From: Erpetoichthys calabaricus
Taxonomy: Eukaryota; Chordata; Cladistia; Polypteriformes; Polypteridae
Assembly: GCF_900747795.2 (NCBI RefSeq)
Contig: NC_041409.2
Location: forward strand, 70,292,460-70,356,459
Direction: 5' to 3'
Length of the DNA stretch: 64,000 nt
Shown: positions 58,806-64,000 of the stretch, in pieces
Numbering within the stretch: position 1 is the first letter of the stretch
Layout of the letters: every line of letters starts with the position of its first letter
Translations under genes and position numbers: made by a program
Notes under the pieces: generated by a model
The model's database searches: none
Seen by the model: the letters and a program-made list of their open reading frames with translations, nothing else
Told to the model about the DNA's origin: nothing

Positions 58806-59824
58806 GGGGGCCAGGGCCTGAATTGGCATTTAGAAAGGGTTAATCACGAAAACAAAGCTGTCCCGGTGGGAATGCCAAAAGATGGCAGAGCAAGAACAGA
58901 TCTATCCTCAGGGCCTTCTAGGTGCACATCCAGGAGACCATGACAGCAAGGGGCCTTTTCATCAATTAACACATCCTACCACATCCCCCTACCCTAAACA
59001 ACACTCCACCCACACACACTAGCGGAAATGAGCGAGTTTCAATGTGCTGAAATCAAGAATAGGAAATACCGTGCTGCATTGTTAAAATTATGATCAACTC
59101 TCTGTTAAGGCTCCATTCTCATTACTAATGTCATTGCTCAATTCCAGTTTTTTGCTCAGAACGGAATGACCGGTCTTGATGGTTCACATTCATAAGTACA
59201 AATGACCTGCATCTAACTATAATGTAATGTGAACACATCTTTCCTCCAAAATGGCACACAAGCACACATTAATGCATTTGTGCACAAGTCATCTGCATCA
59301 CCAACAACAAAAAACGTCATATTTGAGAGAAAACTTGTACTGCGTTCCATTTACCTCGGATGTCGGAGCTGGGAATGACGTCATACCCAAATTGACCACA
59401 TTTCATAAAACATTGGAAAAACAATGTGGATGCCTTCAGGAAAACCTTTGTTGTGCTACGTCTTTGGGAATACAGACAACTACAGAACAATGCATTACGT
59501 AGTATTTCCCACAACATCCAAACACTGTAGCAACATGTCCACTGATAGAGGTTAACGAGACACAAATAGTCAGAAGTTCTAATAAACAGTCCACCTTTCA
59601 CTAAAGTTTGTGGTAAACTTCACCATTTTGGATTGAGTTAGAAAAACTCAGCTTTGACAGACCAGCCTTAAGTTTCTGAGTAGGAAATCAGTCTTGTGGA
59701 AGGTGTTCTAGTTGACAATTCTGACTAAGAACTTAGAAATTCCATATCCATTCTGGAGACAAAATAATATTGGAAGAACTATGGGGAATGAAGAATAAGG
59801 GCCTGCTATGAGCGCTGATGGGTT
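58806..59824. other. no gene seen
   Basis: No domain in the overlapping 83- and 94-codon frames at 59251-59601. AT-rich. Confidence 0.4.
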
Positions 59825-60053
59825 TTTGATTTGATATACTTTTTTAATCCCCGAGAGGAAATTGTCTTTTCACATGACCTATAGGGTTCAGAGCACAGGG
59901 TCAGCCATTGTACAGCACCCCTGGAGCAATTGTAAGATTAAGGGCCTTGCTTGAGGACCCAATAGAGTCATATCCCTTCTGGAAGTAACAGGATTTGAAC
60001 TAGCAGCTTTCCAGATACCAGCATAGATCCTTAGCCTCAGAGCCACCACTCCA
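59825..60053 (-). mobile_element. V-SINE/LF-SINE-type tRNA-derived SINE
   Basis: On the minus strand it starts GGAGTGGTGGCTCTGAGGC (box A region) with a degenerate box B (TAGTTCAAATCC). It then has the core AAGGCCCTTAATCTTAC. It ends in the LINE-derived tail, which on plus reads TTGATATACTTTTTTAATCC. A distinct family from the SINE at 28.2 kb. Confidence 0.75.
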
Positions 60054-61069
60054 GGTCACCTAGGCTTTTTATAAGAAATTGGCTGAGAAGTTGGCAGGGT
60101 TACTTGAGGAAGCTGGGTATCATCTGGATAGAGCATCTCAATAGCTGTACAGGGCTGGGTCTTTTTTAAATGAGACCTGAAGTGTCCCATGAGGTGCTCT
60201 AAGTATCTGACAAAACAAAAGCCAGTGGTCATAACCTTGGAATCAGGAGAGGAGCAGTTGGCATGGGCTCATCAGGCAGGAGGACAAATGACCAGAGTGG
60301 TTCTAAAAGGAAGTGACGGGGGTCGTTGAAAGGCTTGTCAGTGAGTAGTAATTGCTGGGAAAGTGGAAAAGCCACATCAAGGGCTAGAGAGGGATTCTAT
60401 ATAGTATAAGGTCAGCTCAAAAGAGGTTCTAGTCTTTGTTATTCTCATTGCTTGTTGTGCTTTGCAAAACCTATCTTTGTTTATATTCAATTAACTGTCC
60501 ATTTGCATTTACCTGGTTGTGTTTGGGTTCAGAGATTATCTCTGTGGTACCCCAAAATGTCACAGGGAGTTTGAGAATGTTACGTTATGTATTTAAGAAT
60601 GCTTCTCCGTTCTAATAATTCACAACTAAGTGCTGTTTTTTTTAAATAACAGGGCAGAGGTACTGTAAATTAAATAATTAAAAATAAAACTTTTTTAAGA
60701 ATATAACACATTCAGTTTGAAACTAAATGAATTGTTGCTCTTAATAATTAAGGATAATTACAGTAATTTTAACTGATGTTGACATTAAACTCAACAGCCT
60801 ACAATCACACATCTCATTCAATAATAATTTTGTGAATAATGATGATTTTCTTTTAATTGCATCATTACATGAACGATGTCTGAATATACTGAAGACTTTC
60901 CTGCATCTGGTTACAATTTTAATTATTACTAAGGAAGCAAGTACTGTGTCATCCATTCATCCTTATATTTTCAAAGTGTTGAATCTTTTCTTTTTTCACA
61001 TCCATGGATCATTTCACTTTCTTGGCACTTGGCTTTTTTCTCTTCAGGATATACAGAGTATTTATATAA
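60054..61069. other. no gene seen
   Basis: AT-rich. Nothing recognisable. Confidence 0.4.
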
Positions 61070-61405
61070 CGCTCACTGCCTAAGAAAGGCAAAGAGTATT
61101 ATGAAAAACCTCAACCATCCTACATCCATCGCTTTTCTCCCTCCTCCTTTCTGGTGTGTTGGTCAGGACCACTTACATGTGCACCACTCATTTGATCCAC
61201 AGGTCCTAATGCGGCTCAGCAGCCACGTGAGTATTTTTTATAGATCTGCTGATGTTGCTTTAAATCAATGATGCAATATTCACAGTCAGGGTTTGTTTTC
61301 ATTGTCGGTTGTTGGTATTGAATTATAGTCACTAGTCTGTGAGAGAAATGCAAGTAAAAATTTCATTATATTATGGACACATGAAAAAATAAAGTTGTGG
61401 AGAAG
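61070..61405 (+). mobile_element. LINE 3' end fragment
   Basis: The plus strand reads LRKAKSIMKNLNHPTSIAF, like the '.R.A..I..D..HP....F' block near the end of L2/Rex-type RTs. It is followed by a 3' UTR with GAGAGAAATGCAAGTAAAAA, TTTCATTATATTATGGACAC and AAAATAAAGTTG, a common fish LINE terminus. Confidence 0.5.
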
Positions 61406-62519
61406 CATAGTGTATGAAGTGTGCAGCAGACTGGAATCAAGGCAAGAAGAGACTCATGACCTGGCACACTCACTCTTTTGTCCACACTTGCTCACACATG
61501 TCCAGTTTGAAGATGTCAGTCCATCTGATAGGTAGGTCTTTAGTTAATGCTAGGGTAACAGCACAGTGTAGGCATGGACAGGATGCAAAACATTCAGAAA
61601 ACAAATAAGTGAATAACGGTAACAATCAAATGTGGAAATACTGTGGCTTTTGAAGGGCCGCCTGAAGTACCACTTGTCTGGTGCTTGAATCTTTAGGGCC
61701 TACTACTTAGATACAAATTTGGCAATGAACAAAATAAGTTTAACCTGACTTTAAATAAACATGAATATCATTTGATACTGCAGTTGCTGAGGGCCATGGC
61801 TCAAAACTCAATGATGTGCTTATCACAATTAACACGTTTACATGCACCTGTTTGCATAACCTGATTATTCACAGAGACCTGATTTCTAAAATGCCATATA
61901 CAGTAAACCAATTATTCCAGTTAGTAAAATTGAGTTATTGACTTCAGAGAAAAATGGTTAACAGATTTCTCATTGAACAATCTGATTATGTTGTCATGTA
62001 AACCCATAACTAAGTTGCTGTTAAGCATTTTGTGGTGTGCGCATGTCCATTGCACTCTGTCAGCCTGGGCATGTATTTGCTTCACACACACTTTCAGTAG
62101 CCCATGGGTAAAAACATCCACAAAATTAATTTCCAGAGGCTAATGTTCAGGCAATCACATTATTCCTTCTCCTGGCTGAAATAATCTGTCTAAATGTTTC
62201 AGAAATCGCTAAATTTGTACTGATGAGCTGAACATACAGTGTTAAACTCAGCAACACAATCTTGAGAACAGTAGGGTAACGCGTTACATAGTCCAATTAC
62301 TTATTAAGTGACAAGTAACCTAAGGCAATACTTATTTTATTGCAGTAAAAGTTCCTACATTATTATTATTCAAGCAGCACTGGGTGTAACACAAGACGCT
62401 CACGTACCGGTATGGTCATACATAAATCAACATAAAATACTTATTTTTGACAAATGTCACTCTGTTTGATGTTGTAAATTCACATACTTAATACATACTT
62501 ACTACATACCTGTTTGTGT
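61406..62519. other. no gene seen
   Basis: AT-rich. Nothing recognisable. Confidence 0.4.
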
Positions 62520-62958
62520 TATCACTCATCAGCTGAAAGGCAGTTTATGGAAAAAAAAACAGCTACTTGTGTTTCGTTTTCGATTTCCAGATCACTTGCT
62601 TCAAAATTGGACTTCAATAAGTCAGAGTCAGATTCAGCAATAATATGCAAAAAACAAAAAAATAAATATATAATGCACACAGAGTATTTTGCGTTGCTCA
62701 CTTGCTTCACTCCTTCGGGCAATGTTGATGCCATTGTAGACCTTGTTTACTCTGCGCTACTAATGCACACACAGGGATTTGATGTCAAGTCAACAAGTCT
62801 AAAAGTCCTCCTAGCAAAGAGGGCCTACCTATAACGTAATGGCAGGTTTTGCCAACATTTACAGCTGATTATTGCCTTCTGCCCCTAGATGTCGATTAAT
62901 GTCAATATCCACCCTCAACCCCTGCTGTCAACAAAAGTCGACATACACCCTGAAAGAG
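62520..62958 (-). mobile_element. piggyBac-like relic, right end and transposase start
   Basis: The right end CATACACCCTGAAAGAG followed by TTAA (62959-62962) matches the right end of the element at 16271-16883, including the subterminal GTCGACAT. Minus-strand residues MASTLPEGVKQVSNAKYS and then the acidic ESDSDLLKSNFEASDLE correspond to a piggyBac transposase N-terminus. The left TIR was not found, so the element is truncated or diverged. Confidence 0.7.
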
Positions 62959-63179
62959 TTAAATGTGTTCATGTAAATGCAGTGAGTGAGTGGAAAGTTT
63001 GTTTCGTGATGCAGCCTGTGTCGACAGAGGGCAGTCTTTTCCAAAGAGAAACGTCTTCTCTGCAGTTTTTACCGATTTACTAATTAAGACCCCAGTAACT
63101 AAAAAAGAACTTTATATATTTTAGCTGCAAATTATATTCTCTTTGATGTTTTTTACAGTGTAGGGTAAAATCAAAGATA

Positions 63180-63245
63180 AACATTCATCCATTATCAAAC
63201 CTGCTTAATCCAGTTCAGGGTCATGAGGGACAGAGGCCAATTTGG
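63180..63245 (-). repeat. SINE 3' tail fragment
   Basis: CATTCATCCATTATCAAACC then CTTAATCCAGTTCAGGGTC on plus is the reversed SINE tail. Confidence 0.6.
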
Positions 63246-63384
63246 CAACATTGCAGCAAAATTAAATAGACCTTTCAACACTAAGAATTTATATGAAGTT
63301 AAGAATTCTGTAAGTATCCACCTGTTATAGTCAATATTTAATAGAGAAGTTAGTCTTTTTACAGAACACTACAATGGACCTGCT

Positions 63385-63745
63385 CACTGTCCACAGTTGG
63401 TTCCTGCCTGACTGCAAGTATAGGCTTTAGCCCATCATGATCTGAAATGGATTAAGTAGGTTTGACAATGTTACCGTATTGGATCCAGTATTCTGGGTTC
63501 CATTCCTGCACTTGGCCATTATCTGTGTGGAGCTTGTACTTTCTTCCCATGTTTGCATCAGTTTTTCTCTGATGTCCCCAAAACAGGCAGGTGTGCTATT
63601 TGGCAACTCTAAATTGAACCCTTATTAGTGAGTGAATATGGGAGTGTTTGCAGGAATAGGTTCACCAGTGGGCCTTTTTCTTGTTAGGGTTGCAAGGAAG
63701 AATTCCATTGTATTATGCACAAATAATAAAAGTGAATTTGAACTT
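63385..63745 (+). repeat. two SINE pieces in tandem
   Basis: 63385-63475 is a tail piece (CCATCATGATCTGAAATGG, TTAAGTAGGTTTGACAATG). 63475-63745 is a diverged body (TCTGTGTGGAGCTTGTAC, AACAGGCAGG) ending in TTCCATTGTATTATGCAC and an AATAATAAAAG tail like that of the LINE at 61.4 kb. Confidence 0.5.
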
Positions 63746-64000
63746 GAAGAGCCAGTAATGATGGGGTAACTGACAGCATTGTCAGAATATTTTCCATCTT
63801 ATTGCCAGAGTAGTTTCCATCTTATAAAGTTCCTCCACACTCCCAGCAGAGGACTTCTCTGTTATATTAATGTCAAAAAATGAAACTTCTGAAACCCTTT
63901 CTTCACCCTAGGTAACTCTGATGTATATACTGTAGACCATTTTTGGCCCAATAGCAGGTCTTTGTGCCTTAATTGGGGAAAAGGTATAATGTTTTTTTTA
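63746..64000. other. no gene seen
   Basis: End of the window; AT-rich, nothing recognisable. Confidence 0.4.

Overview
The window is vertebrate nuclear DNA: AT-rich, with short exons, long introns, canonical GT-AG splice sites, and a dense mix of tRNA-derived SINEs, LINEs, Helitrons and TIR DNA transposons. The mix of elements (a tRNA-headed SINE ending in GGATGG-type repeats, a LINE 3' end tailing into (TAGA)n, Helitrons) points to a ray-finned fish. A non-teleost such as a bichir or reedfish is my best guess, but that is inferred from remembered repeat families, not measured.

Three host genes can be read. (1) rpusd2, an RluA-family RNA pseudouridine synthase, lies on the minus strand in four coding exons (19062 down to 8294). 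(2) A divergent protein-L-isoaspartate O-methyltransferase of the PCMT1 family, probably the fish paralog pcmtl, lies on the minus strand. Six exons are resolved (42173 down to 34366); the first coding exon was not found. (3) ccdc32, the AP-2 adaptor assembly factor, lies on the plus strand in three coding exons (49700 to 51567). rpusd2 and ccdc32 are neighbours in human 15q15, so this is the conserved block with the methyltransferase lying between them. No CRISPR, operon, rRNA or functional tRNA gene was seen.

Nearly everything else is mobile-element debris. 0.4-1.1 kb: Helitron with an inserted palindrome. 4.4-5.1 kb: hAT MITE. 11.3-11.9 kb: pogo MITE. 13.1-15.6 kb: Helitron helicase remnant with tandem repeats. 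16.3-16.9 kb: piggyBac MITE. 19.6-22.4 kb: two antisense LINE copies. 23.2-23.8 kb: solo LTR. 27.4-27.9 kb: mariner remnant. 28.2-28.6 kb: complete SINE with target duplication. 29.1-31.0 kb: complete pogo transposon with an uninterrupted transposase. 31.7-33.65 kb: pogo/Tigger element holding a LINE piece and a second Tigger MITE. 35.9-38.7 kb: hAT MITE then two Helitrons almost end to end. 45.5-48.5 kb: two LINE fragments. 53.1-54.8 kb: CR1-like LINE split by a Helitron. 55-64 kb: old SINE/LINE pieces and a second piggyBac relative.

I found no previously undescribed multi-gene system. The points most worth a second look are the intact pogo transposon, the divergent methyltransferase with altered normally conserved motifs and a possible alternative C-terminus, the three-layer transposon nest at 31.7-33.65 kb, the Helitron pair with variable internal modules and a private palindrome, and the rpusd2 stop codon lying inside an AATAAA signal.
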